Positions 1 to 5,635 of a DNA stretch of 6,164 nt are shown piece by piece. The DNA is from an uncultured Collinsella sp. (GTDB taxonomy: Bacteria > Actinomycetota > Coriobacteriia > Coriobacteriales > Coriobacteriaceae). The notes beneath the pieces were generated by a model, which was given only the letters and a program-made list of their open reading frames with translations, did not search any database and was not told where the DNA came from. Position 1 is the stretch's first letter; each line of letters opens with the position of its first letter. The stretch covers positions 1 through 6,164 of the forward strand of contig CABUTL010000095.1 in NCBI GenBank assembly GCA_902494375.1, given 5' to 3'. The translations under genes and the position numbers were made by a program.

Positions 1-402
1 GATCAAGCCAAAGACGACCGAGGGAATGCCGGTCAAAAGCTCAATAAGCGGCTGAAAGATCTTGGAACCAAACTTAGGCTGGATCTCGACCGCAAAGATG
101 GCAGAGCCGATGGCGATGGGCAGCGCGATGAGCGTGGAGAGCACCATGACTGCAAACGAGGTGACGATCAGGGGCAGGGCGCCGGTATAAGGCAGGCCGT
201 TTTCGGCCGTGTTGGCCAGGTCCCACTTGGTGCCGGTAAAGAACTCGACGACCGAGACGCCGTCCTTGATAAAAGCCGAGAGGCCCTTTTGGGCGACCAT
301 AAAGATGAGCGCGGCAACGACAAGCGTCACGAGCGCTACGCACGCGCCCGTGACGCTCAGGCCCACGTTCTCAAGGTCGCGCTTTGGCAGCTGTTTTGCC
401 AT
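1..402 (-). CDS. pstC: PstC, phosphate ABC transporter permease (5' part, cut by left window edge)
   Basis: One of the two membrane permease subunits of the PstSCAB high-affinity phosphate importer. The visible 134 residues begin MAKQLPKRDLENVG and stay open to the left edge. A hydrophobic segment at about residues 15-37 is a first transmembrane helix. A second hydrophobic stretch at about 74-105 (ALPLIVTSFAVMVLSTLIA and onward) matches the family pattern in which a GT/GA-L motif precedes the transport domain. Residues 118-134 (PLIELLTGIPSVVFGLI) are the conserved ELLxGIPSVVxG block of PstC/PstA proteins. I prefer PstC to PstA because of the N-terminal extension with its FxxGxxW element and because the gene directly follows pstS. 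The ATG at 400-402 has a GGAAAGG ribosome site six bases upstream. The gap to the pstS stop is only 25 bp, so the two are almost certainly co-transcribed. The C-terminal half lies outside the window. Confidence 0.93.
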   Translation of the reverse strand, partial: MAKQLPKRDLENVGLSVTGACVALVTLVVAALIFMVAQKGLSAFIKDGVSVVEFFTGTKWDLANTAENGLPYTGALPLIVTSFAVMVLSTLIALPIAIGSAIFAVEIQPKFGSKIFQPLIELLTGIPSVVFGLI

Positions 403-427
403 TGCAAACCTTTCCGGGGGCGATTAC

Positions 428-1366
428 TTATTTAGCAGAGACCTTGCCGCTGGCGTCCTTGACGACCTTCATGGCAGAGACGGGGATAAAGCCCTGCTCC
501 TCGACGAGCTTGCCCTGGACGTCGTCGGAAAGCATGAACTCCAGGAAGGCCGTGGTGGCCTCGTCGGCGTCCTTGGAGCAGTACATGTGCTCGGTAGCCC
601 AGATCTTGAAGGAGTCGTCGGTGACGTTTGCGCTCTTGGGCTCGACGCCCTCGACCTTGATGGCGTTGAACTTGGAGTCATCGAAGTGCGAGAAGTCGAG
701 GTAGGAGATGGCGTTGTCGGTACTGCCCATCTGAGTCTGGACGTCGCCGGACTTGTCGAGCTCGGCGTCGCCCTTAAAGTCGACTGCCTCGTCGCCAAAG
801 ACGGCAGCCTCGAAGGTGGCGCGGGTACCGGAACCGGCCTTGCGGTTGAGAACGACGATCTTGGCGTCGTCGCCGCCGACCTCCTTCCAGTTGGTGATCT
901 GGCCGGAGAAGATGCCCTTGAGCTGCTCGAGGGACAGGTCGTCGACCTTCACGTTCTTAGAGACGACGGGACCCATGCCCACGACGGCGACCTCGTGGTC
1001 GACGAGGTTCTTGACCTGGTCGGCCTCGAGCTTGGTCTCGGCGAAGACGTCGGAGTTACCGATGGTGACGGTGCCGGCGGCAACAGCGGTCAGACCTTTG
1101 CCCGAACCGTTGCCCGAGCCGGAGACGGAGACGTCGGGGTTGGCATCCATGAACTTCTCGGCAGCGGCCTCGACGAGAGCCTGGAACGAGGAGGCACCGT
1201 CGTAGGTCACCTCGCCGGAGACGGACTCGGCAGCAGCGGCGCTACCCTTGTCGGCGGCGTCGGATGCGCCTGCGCCGCCGCAGCCAACGAGACCGAGACC
1301 GACGATGCTGGCAAGACCACCAGCGAGGCCGAGGAACTGACGACGAGAATAAGCCTGATCGAGCAT
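428..1366 (-). CDS. pstS: PstS, phosphate-binding lipoprotein of the Pst transporter
   Basis: Extracytoplasmic phosphate receptor (PBP-like family) that delivers phosphate to PstC/PstA; 312 residues, a usual PstS length. The N-terminus combines a twin-arginine-like motif (SRRQFL, residues 7-12), a hydrophobic stretch and a lipobox ending LVGC with the cysteine at 29, so the mature protein is probably a lipid-anchored Tat or Sec substrate. A low-complexity Ala/Ser/Asp linker covers about 31-50. Family motifs follow: GSGNGSGKGL (83-92), IGNSD (102-106), FSGQITNWKEVGG (153-165) and the phosphate-loop motif RKAGSGTR (175-182). The C-terminal lobe ends with FLEFMLSDDVQG and GFIPVS (292-297). I chose the ATG at 1364-1366 because GAAAGGAAG lies at proper spacing before it. 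The upstream in-frame ATG at 1382-1384 would bury that site and add MYERKI before the signal peptide. It is the first gene of a pst operon, probably phosphate-regulated (known for the family, not proven here). Confidence 0.95.
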   Translation of the reverse strand: MLDQAYSRRQFLGLAGGLASIVGLGLVGCGGAGASDAADKGSAAAAESVSGEVTYDGASSFQALVEAAAEKFMDANPDVSVSGSGNGSGKGLTAVAAGTVTIGNSDVFAETKLEADQVKNLVDHEVAVVGMGPVVSKNVKVDDLSLEQLKGIFSGQITNWKEVGGDDAKIVVLNRKAGSGTRATFEAAVFGDEAVDFKGDAELDKSGDVQTQMGSTDNAISYLDFSHFDDSKFNAIKVEGVEPKSANVTDDSFKIWATEHMYCSKDADEATTAFLEFMLSDDVQGKLVEEQGFIPVSAMKVVKDASGKVSAK

Positions 1367-1391
1367 GATCTTCCTTTCGTACATGCGAATC

Positions 1392-1408
1392 GCGGGCACC
1401 CTGCCCGC
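1392..1408 (-). promoter_or_regulatory. Perfect 7-bp hairpin in the pstS leader
   Basis: On the minus strand GCGGGCA and TGCCCGC flank a three-base loop, giving a perfect 7-bp GC-rich stem. It sits about 15 bases upstream of the pstS ribosome site. No T-run follows in the pstS direction, so it is not an obvious attenuator. It could stabilise the leader or be part of a regulatory fold, but the sequence alone does not show a function. Confidence 0.4.
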
Positions 1409-1508
1409 TTTGCTGTTTGGAAAGATACGACCCCGACCGGGCAGCACCCGCGCCAACTGCGGTTTCTTACGGGCATTTGATAAACCCTTACCGCAAGCGC
1501 GGCAGGGC

Positions 1509-1537
1509 TTTACAAACGAATAACAATCCAGCGCCAA
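1509..1537 (-). promoter_or_regulatory. pstS: Candidate pstS promoter with possible Pho-box-like repeats
   Basis: Reading the minus strand, TTGGCG (1532-1537, 4 of 6 matches to a -35) and TGTAAA (1509-1514, 4 of 6 to a -10) are separated by exactly 17 bases, which would give a leader of roughly 135 bases. On the plus strand the same stretch reads TTTACA (1509-1514) and ATAACA (1520-1525), starting 11 bases apart; a further TTTACA lies at 1551-1556. Direct repeats of this kind with an 11-bp period resemble PhoP/PhoB target sites in Gram-positive bacteria. That reading is inference from spacing and weak similarity; the hexamers are not strong. Confidence 0.35.
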
Positions 1538-1546
1538 ATATGGCGC
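1531..1546. repeat. Perfect 6-bp inverted repeat at the candidate pstS -35
   Basis: GCGCCA and TGGCGC flank the four bases AATA, making a 16-base symmetrical site that overlaps the candidate -35 of pstS. Its position fits an operator for a dimeric regulator. It could equally be a small hairpin. No regulator is encoded in the window. Confidence 0.4.
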
Positions 1547-1568
1547 ACCTTTTACACCAATAAAAGCA

Positions 1569-1637
1569 AAGTTGCGGTGAAATAGTTCCTGTTTGGCTGT
1601 TAGGCAGCCGATTCTAGGAACTATTCCACCGCAACTT
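1569..1637. repeat. Palindromic element A (22-bp arms, inner mini-hairpin), REP/MITE-like
   Basis: Arms at 1569-1590 and 1616-1637 pair at 21 of 22 positions; the single mismatch is A1580 against C1626. The 25-base centre holds its own 5-bp hairpin, GGCTG (1595-1599) with CAGCC (1605-1609). It lies 22 bases beyond the stop of the M20 dipeptidase gene, so it could end that transcript, although no T-run follows. The right arm and the next three bases (1621-1640) match 4895-4914 of element B at 19 of 20 positions, showing this is a repeated sequence and not a private terminator. A shorter related copy (CCGCAACCTTA, 1652-1662) follows and overlaps the dipeptidase stop codon. Confidence 0.8.
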
Positions 1638-1659
1638 AGATTGGCAAAACGCCGCAACC

Positions 1660-3096
1660 TTAAAGCTCGAGCTCGTTGAGCCTTAAGATCGCAACAATAT
1701 AGATCTTGAGCGCTTGCTTGAGCTGTTCCTCGTTGGCGCACTCGTTGGGGCCATGCATCTGGCCGCCCCATGCGGGCAACTCCAGGCCGGTCTCCTCGGG
1801 GCCAAATGACACGGCGCGGGCAAAGTTGCGCGCGTACGTGCCGCCGCCCATGGCAAAGGGCTCGGCATGCTTACCCGTAAACTCGTTATAGGTATCAATC
1901 AGCGCTTTCACGGCCGGATCGTCGGCAGAGACCGAGAACGGCACCTTCGCGCGACCCAGCTGGCACGTCACGCCAAAACGGCCCACGAGCGGGTCGAGCT
2001 GCTCGCGGATGGTATCGGCACTCGTGCTGTCGGGGAAGCGCACGTCGATGACCTGCTCAATATGGCCATCCGCCACGCGGATGACGCCAGCGTTGCAGGT
2101 AAGCGGGCCAAACGCCGAGCTCGTCGCATCGATACCCAAGCCGCGGCCATAGGCGTCTGCATGTACAAAGGCCAGGAACTTGACGAACTCGTGCTCGGCA
2201 GGCGTCAGCAGGCGCTCGTCACGGGCACCAAACGCGTCCTCGGCCTCGCGCAGGTACGTCACGATCAGGCCGACGGCGTTGATCGTCCCCTCGGGCATCG
2301 AAGCATGGCCACCGATACCGTGCGCGAAAATCTGGGCATGGCCGTTCTCGAGCGCCGTGATCTCCAGGCGGTCGGCGTTCTCAATGGGCGCCGGCAGTTC
2401 ATCGGCGGCAATCGCAAGCTCGCAGATAGACTGCGACGGAATGGCGTTGCTCGCCTCGGCACCGCTCCACGATACGATGCGCCCTCCATCGATCTTGGGG
2501 CTCACAAACGTCGCCCCAAACTGGCCCTTCTCGGCATTGCAGACCGGGAACTCGGCATCGGGCGTAAACAAAAAGTCGGGGTCTGCGTGGTTCTCCAGAT
2601 AATGGTGAACGTCGGACATGCCCACTTCCTCATCGCAGCCCAGCAGCGCGCGGAAGGTATAGCGCGGCACAATGCCGTGCTTGAGCAGGTAGGCACCGGC
2701 GTAGAGCGACAACACCGCCGGACCCTTGTCATCAATCACGCCACGGCCGAGCAGCCATCCCTCGCGACGCTCCATCGCAAACGGGTCGGTGTTCCAGCCG
2801 GGGCCGGCGGGCACCACGTCCACGTGGCAGATGGTCGCGAGCTGCTTGTCGCCGCGACCCGGGATATCGGCAATGCCCACATAGCCCTCGTCGTCGCTCG
2901 TCTGGTAGCCGAGCTTTTGCGCAATGCCGAGCGCGCAATCGAGCGCATCACGAACCGGGCGGCCAAACGGCGCGCTAGGCTCCGCATCGGCAGCAACGGC
3001 CACGGACGGATAGCTCACCAGTTGTTCGATATCGGCGACGACATCTTCCCAGACCTCGTCGACATACTCAGCGACGCTCTGCTCCACCTGATTCAT
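1660..3096 (-). CDS. M20 family metallopeptidase, PepV/Sapep-like dipeptidase
   Basis: Probable cytoplasmic di-zinc or Mn-dependent dipeptidase that hydrolyses dipeptides released from imported peptides. The 478 residues are close to the usual PepV length of about 470. The M20 metal and catalytic set is visible in order: HVD (His91 ligand, Asp93), GRGVIDDKGP (bridging Asp122), CDEEVG (Glu156 general base, Glu157 ligand), TPDAEFP (Asp180 ligand), IGGHAS (His264, in the lid domain) and MHGPNE (His448 ligand). The GGGTYARNF block (417-425) before the last histidine is typical of the PepV branch rather than of ArgE or DapE. The ATG at 3094-3096 is chosen because TAAGGAGG lies six bases upstream; an in-frame start at 3141 lacks such a site. 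No signal peptide. It follows the HAD gene by 54 bp on the same strand with no clear promoter between, so they probably form one operon. The substrate cannot be fixed from sequence. Confidence 0.92.
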   Translation of the reverse strand: MNQVEQSVAEYVDEVWEDVVADIEQLVSYPSVAVAADAEPSAPFGRPVRDALDCALGIAQKLGYQTSDDEGYVGIADIPGRGDKQLATICHVDVVPAGPGWNTDPFAMERREGWLLGRGVIDDKGPAVLSLYAGAYLLKHGIVPRYTFRALLGCDEEVGMSDVHHYLENHADPDFLFTPDAEFPVCNAEKGQFGATFVSPKIDGGRIVSWSGAEASNAIPSQSICELAIAADELPAPIENADRLEITALENGHAQIFAHGIGGHASMPEGTINAVGLIVTYLREAEDAFGARDERLLTPAEHEFVKFLAFVHADAYGRGLGIDATSSAFGPLTCNAGVIRVADGHIEQVIDVRFPDSTSADTIREQLDPLVGRFGVTCQLGRAKVPFSVSADDPAVKALIDTYNEFTGKHAEPFAMGGGTYARNFARAVSFGPEETGLELPAWGGQMHGPNECANEEQLKQALKIYIVAILRLNELEL

Positions 3097-3150
3097 GGAC
3101 TGCCTCCTTACCAATGAGCGACGGGTACGCCCGCCCCTCACATCAAGTAC

Positions 3151-3813
3151 TTATATAGCGAAAAGTTTAGCAAGCTCGGCCACCGAGTGCACCACTGCAT
3201 CGGCACCCGCCGCCTCGTGCTCGCCCGGCGCCGCCGCGCCCGAATAGATGCCAATGCACGGCACGCCCATCGCGTGCGCGCCCTCCACATCGTTAAAGCG
3301 ATCGCCGATCATCACGGCAACGTCGGCCGTCGCGCCGAGCGCCGCCAGAGCATCGCGGACCGAATCGGCCTTGGTCTCGCGACCCTGCGGCGGATTCATG
3401 CCAACCACCGCCTCAAACTGAGAAAGCCCGAGCTCACGCACCATGTCGATGCACTTTGCCTCCATGCGCGACGTCGCCACGGCCATACGCTTGCCCCGGG
3501 CGGCTAACCCATCCAGCAGCTCGGGGATCCCGTCAAACACGGGATACTCCTCCGGTCCCAGCTCATCAAAAAAGACGCGATACTCATCGGCCACCACAAG
3601 CGACTCCTCGCGGGAAAAGCCGTAAAAGTCGTGAAAGCTCTTCCACAGGGGCGGCCCGATCATGCGGCGCAGATCACCCATCTGCGCCTCCGAAAACCCG
3701 CGCGTAGCCAGCGTCTTGCGCGTCGAGGTCATCACCGCCCGACCCGTATCGGCCACCGTGCCATCGAAATCAAACAGCACGACCGGCCGCCTGCATATCT
3801 CCAGTGCCTCCAT
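3151..3813 (-). CDS. HAD-family hydrolase, phosphoglycolate phosphatase/5'-nucleotidase-like
   Basis: Small cytoplasmic phosphatase of the Gph-like (COG0546-type) HAD group, 220 residues. Motif I is LFDFDGTVADT with nucleophile Asp15 and acid Asp17; motif II is VATS (Ser115); the motif III lysine is Lys148 in ETKAD; motif IV is IGDRFND with Asp171 and Asp175. The helical cap between motifs I and II carries IGPPL (52-56), typical of the 5'-nucleotidase/phosphoglycolate phosphatase subgroup. Start choice: the ATG at 3811-3813 has AGAGGG six bases upstream. An in-frame ATG at 3819 abuts the same purine tract, and a GTG at 3846 has no convincing ribosome site, so I rejected both. It is the first gene of the unit with the M20 dipeptidase and diverges from the DegV gene. 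The substrate could be phosphoglycolate, a nucleotide or a sugar phosphate; sequence does not decide. Confidence 0.9.
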   Translation of the reverse strand: MEALEICRRPVVLFDFDGTVADTGRAVMTSTRKTLATRGFSEAQMGDLRRMIGPPLWKSFHDFYGFSREESLVVADEYRVFFDELGPEEYPVFDGIPELLDGLAARGKRMAVATSRMEAKCIDMVRELGLSQFEAVVGMNPPQGRETKADSVRDALAALGATADVAVMIGDRFNDVEGAHAMGVPCIGIYSGAAAPGEHEAAGADAVVHSVAELAKLFAI

Positions 3814-3861
3814 CGGCATCCCTCTTCCCCAGTTGACGATTTCCACACCGACACTTCAAAC

Positions 3862-3913
3862 TGTTGACTATTCAACAATTGAACCTAGAAATGTGGAACG
3901 ACTCCACTATACT
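3862..3913 (+). promoter_or_regulatory. Divergent control region of degV and the HAD-M20 unit
   Basis: This AT-richer patch holds three nested inverted repeats. TGTTGA/TCAACA spans 3862-3877 with four bases between; TTCAA/TTGAA spans 3871-3883 and overlaps the first; GTGGA/TCCAC spans 3893-3907. Toward degV, TTGACT (3864-3869, 5 of 6 to a -35) is followed after 16 bases by TAGAAA (3886-3891), and a better -10, TATACT, lies at 3908-3913 but lacks a good -35. The first palindrome covers the TTGACT hexamer and the third abuts TATACT, an arrangement expected for operators. No clear promoter could be fixed for the HAD direction. The 155-base gap (3814-3969) holds nothing else I can identify. Confidence 0.45.
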
Positions 3914-3969
3914 TGTCGCACTTTGCTCTCAGAAGGCGGCGCCGTCGCGCCCCAACGAAAGGTGCAATT

Positions 3970-4830
3970 ATGTCTTTTGCCATCATAACCGACTCCACGT
4001 CGGACATCTCCCCCGCCCGTGCTCAAGAGCTCGGCATTTACGTGATTCCGCTGCATGTGATTATCGAGGGCGAGGACCTGCTCGACCAGGTGCAGATTAC
4101 CGCCCAGGAGTACGTCGCGCGCATGGCTGGCTCCGAGCAGCTGCCGCACACCTCGCAGCCGAGCGCCGGCGAGTTCAAGGCACTCTTTGACCGCGTGCGC
4201 GCCGACGGCCACGACAGCGCCATCTTTATCTCGCTGTGCAGCGAGTGGTCCGCCTGCTACGCCAACGCGTGCCAGGTGGCCGATACCCACGAGCTCGACG
4301 TGCGCTGCATCGATTCGCGCACCGGCTCGGGCGCCGAGGGCCTGCTGGTGGAGTACGCGCTCGCCATGCGCGAGGACGGCCGCAGCCTGGACGAGACCGA
4401 GGCTCAGATCCGCGCGACGCTGCCCGACGCCCACCTGCTGCTGATTCCGCGCACACTCGAGAACCTGGTCAAGAACGGCCGTGCGCCCAAGCTCGCCGGC
4501 CAGCTCACGCAAATGCTCAACATTCGCCTGGCCGTTTCGCCGGAGTGGAAATCGGGCGAGATCAAGGCCATAAAAAAGGGCCGCGGTGCCAAGCGCATCG
4601 TTACCAACACCATGGCCGATTGCCTCGCATTTTTGGCTGAGCATCCGGGCTCCAGCGTGCGCGTGCTCACGACCGGCGCCGCCGAGGAGCAGGAGCTCGT
4701 CAGCCAAGCGCTCGCAGGCCAAGACTATGTAGACGCCGGCACCGGCCCCATCGGCTGCACCATCGCCACCCATGTAGGCGTCGACGCCATCGCCATCAGC
4801 TACTGCCCCCGCTACCAGCCCATCCACTAG
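3970..4830 (+). CDS. DegV family protein (fatty-acid-binding, FakB-like)
   Basis: Members of this family bind a single fatty acid; the FakB subgroup presents it to the kinase FakA for entry into phospholipid synthesis. Whether this copy is a FakB is inference. The 286 residues are the usual length. Visible motifs are the N-terminal TDSTSD (7-12), the TSQPS ligand loop (61-65), the serine-containing IDSRTGSGAEG (114-124), the LENLVKNGR block (163-171), and a C-terminal GPIGCTIATHVGVDAI (259-274). In most relatives that end reads GPxxGxHxGPG; here GVD replaces GPG. The ATG at 3970 is preceded by GAAAGG; the in-frame start at 3913 would add an Arg-rich run not seen in the family and would fall on the candidate -10. 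It is the only plus-strand gene, has no fakA neighbour here, and converges on the toxin gene across element B. Confidence 0.92.
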   Translation: MSFAIITDSTSDISPARAQELGIYVIPLHVIIEGEDLLDQVQITAQEYVARMAGSEQLPHTSQPSAGEFKALFDRVRADGHDSAIFISLCSEWSACYANACQVADTHELDVRCIDSRTGSGAEGLLVEYALAMREDGRSLDETEAQIRATLPDAHLLLIPRTLENLVKNGRAPKLAGQLTQMLNIRLAVSPEWKSGEIKAIKKGRGAKRIVTNTMADCLAFLAEHPGSSVRVLTTGAAEEQELVSQALAGQDYVDAGTGPIGCTIATHVGVDAIAISYCPRYQPIH

Positions 4831-4845
4831 GGGCACCTTTACCGC

Positions 4846-4908
4846 TTGCGGTGGAATAGGGACTATTTTTGGCTTATCAGCCGCAAATCAATCCCTATTC
4901 CACCGCAA
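4846..4908. repeat. Palindromic element B, second copy of the A-type repeat
   Basis: A perfect 17-bp inverted repeat pairs 4846-4862 with 4892-4908, and its 29-base centre contains a GGCT/AGCC hairpin (4871-4874 with 4879-4882). It occupies most of the 93 bases between the DegV stop and the toxin stop, two genes that converge, so a two-way terminator role is plausible although no strong T-run follows the stem on either side. Its left arm overlaps an alternative small palindrome, ACCGC-TT-GCGGT (4841-4852). Similarity to element A extends past the right arm (TAGA at 4911-4914) and perhaps leftward to a shared GCACCTTT near 4833 and 1545. Confidence 0.8.
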
Positions 4909-4923
4909 CCTAGAAATCGGCGA

Positions 4924-5232
4924 TCAGCCCAGCGGGCCCTGAAACAGCTCCTGATGAGTGCCCATTCTCACCAGCCTAATCACTGGGTTAGTCTTATGGG
5001 GAAGATAAAGAACGACCACATCGACCAAGCCATCGGATAGGTGGAAATCGATGTGGCCGTTGTAGTTTCCGCCCGGGTTTGAGAGCTCGTGGGCGCCGTA
5101 CTCCGCTGGAAGCGACCCATGGGCCACAAGCTCTGCAACCGCCGCTTTAAACTCACTCTTTAGCTGCGGATGGATGCGCATCGTCCGTTTGTAATCCGCC
5201 TTAAACTGAGCCTCGACTTTAATCTCAAACAT
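4924..5232 (-). CDS. YafQ/RelE-superfamily type II toxin (mRNA interferase)
   Basis: Probable ribosome-dependent mRNA endonuclease that slows growth when not bound by its antitoxin. The 102 residues are slightly longer than YafQ-type toxins of about 90. The YafQ-like pattern is visible: QFKADYKR (9-16), LPAEYGAHEL with His48, the GHIDFHLSDG segment with His60, His64 and Asp67, and the C-terminal RLVRMGTHQELF with His93 and Phe97, which match the catalytic His and Phe at the end of YafQ. The tryptophan that usually follows the central Asp is absent (LVDVVVLY instead). The ATG at 5230-5232 starts two bases after the antitoxin stop, and GAGG inside the antitoxin's last codons serves as its ribosome site, implying coupled translation. 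Antitoxin-first order fits the family. An intact reading frame suggests a functional toxin, but activity is inferred. Confidence 0.9.
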   Translation of the reverse strand: MFEIKVEAQFKADYKRTMRIHPQLKSEFKAAVAELVAHGSLPAEYGAHELSNPGGNYNGHIDFHLSDGLVDVVVLYLPHKTNPVIRLVRMGTHQELFQGPLG

Positions 5233-5234
5233 CG

Positions 5235-5534
5235 CTAGTCCTCATCGAGGAACGACATAAGCTCATCAGCGTCGTTGAATGACGGGCTATCGTCCGGCAA
5301 AATCCCCAACTCATGAGCCTCGGCGATTACCATGGCACGCCTCGTCGCTTCGTTGGGCACTTCCGCCCTTCCTACGATCTCAAAAGGAATCTTTCGCTGA
5401 TTTACAAGCTGCCGAACGGCAAGATTCAGATAGGAATTGAGGCTGAGGCCGACCGAATCCAAGAACTCAGTCGCCTGCTCCTTGAGCCCCTCTTCGATGC
5501 GAACCGTCGTAGGCTTAACCGTTGCAGTAGACAT
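5235..5534 (-). CDS. RelB/DinJ-family antitoxin (ribbon-helix-helix)
   Basis: Antitoxin partner of the adjacent YafQ-like toxin; such proteins bind and neutralise the toxin and repress their own promoter as dimers. The 99 residues begin with the RelB/DinJ ribbon-helix-helix domain: TTVRIEEGLKEQATEFLDSV (9-28) followed by GLSLNSYLNLAVRQLV (29-44), with the family's PFEI at 50-53. The acidic tail (DDSPSFNDADELMSFLDED, 81-99) is the expected toxin-wrapping segment. The ATG at 5532-5534 is chosen because GAGGAGG lies six bases upstream, a strong site; the longer in-frame start at 5627 would run through the AT-rich promoter region. The gap to the toxin is two bases. The promoter region upstream is AT-rich, unlike the flanking genes, which fits an autoregulated cassette. 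Confidence 0.92.
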   Translation of the reverse strand: MSTATVKPTTVRIEEGLKEQATEFLDSVGLSLNSYLNLAVRQLVNQRKIPFEIVGRAEVPNEATRRAMVIAEAHELGILPDDSPSFNDADELMSFLDED

Positions 5535-5560
5535 ACGCGACCTCCTCGCCCTCGTCTTTT

Positions 5561-5609
5561 GCATCAGTATACCCAATATAAATGGCAAACTGACGTTAGA
5601 TAGCATCAG
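5561..5609 (-). promoter_or_regulatory. Candidate promoter/operator of the toxin-antitoxin operon
   Basis: On the minus strand TATACT (5566-5571) is a good -10 (5 of 6), about 32 bases before the antitoxin ATG. A -35 at the right distance is weak (TCAGTT, 5588-5593), and the TTGCCA at 5583-5588 is too close. The heptamer GCATCAG occurs twice on the plus strand, at 5561-5567 and 5603-5609, exactly 42 bases apart (about four helical turns), one copy touching the -10. A further symmetrical AT-rich site, ATAT-TC-ATAT, lies at 5620-5629. Autorepression through these repeats is inference from known RelB/DinJ behaviour. Confidence 0.4.
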
Positions 5610-5635
5610 ATTGCTATATATATTCATATCGCGGT

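Noticed and set aside
209..1480. Long plus-strand open frame of 423 codons antisense to pstS
   Set aside because: It is rich in repeated Val/Gly/Asp/Leu from the complementary strand of GC-rich codons, has no family motif and no ribosome site, and pstS is unmistakable on the other strand.
1569..1637. CRISPR-like repeat units
   Set aside because: Only two distant copies plus a fragment exist, with no regular spacers and no cas genes.
1867..3117. Plus-strand open frame of 416 codons antisense to the M20 dipeptidase
   Set aside because: Arg/His/Ala-rich shadow frame without recognisable motifs; the opposite strand carries the complete M20 metal-ligand set.
3814..3846. Upstream GTG or ATG starts for the HAD protein
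   Set aside because: The GTG at 3846 lacks a ribosome site and the ATG at 3819 is too close to the purine tract; the ATG at 3813 is six bases from AGAGGG.
3862..3877. FNR/CRP-type binding site in the divergent region
   Set aside because: FNR sites have TTGA and TCAA separated by six bases; here the gap is four, so the match is only superficial.
3907..4836. Minus-strand open frame of 309 codons antisense to the DegV gene
   Set aside because: Compositionally a mirror of the GC-rich degV codons; degV has clear family motifs and a proper ribosome site.
1545..4914. Composite transposon bounded by palindromes A and B
   Set aside because: The enclosed genes are housekeeping-like, no transposase is present, and the two palindromes are imperfect relatives rather than identical ends; a dispersed repeat is simpler.
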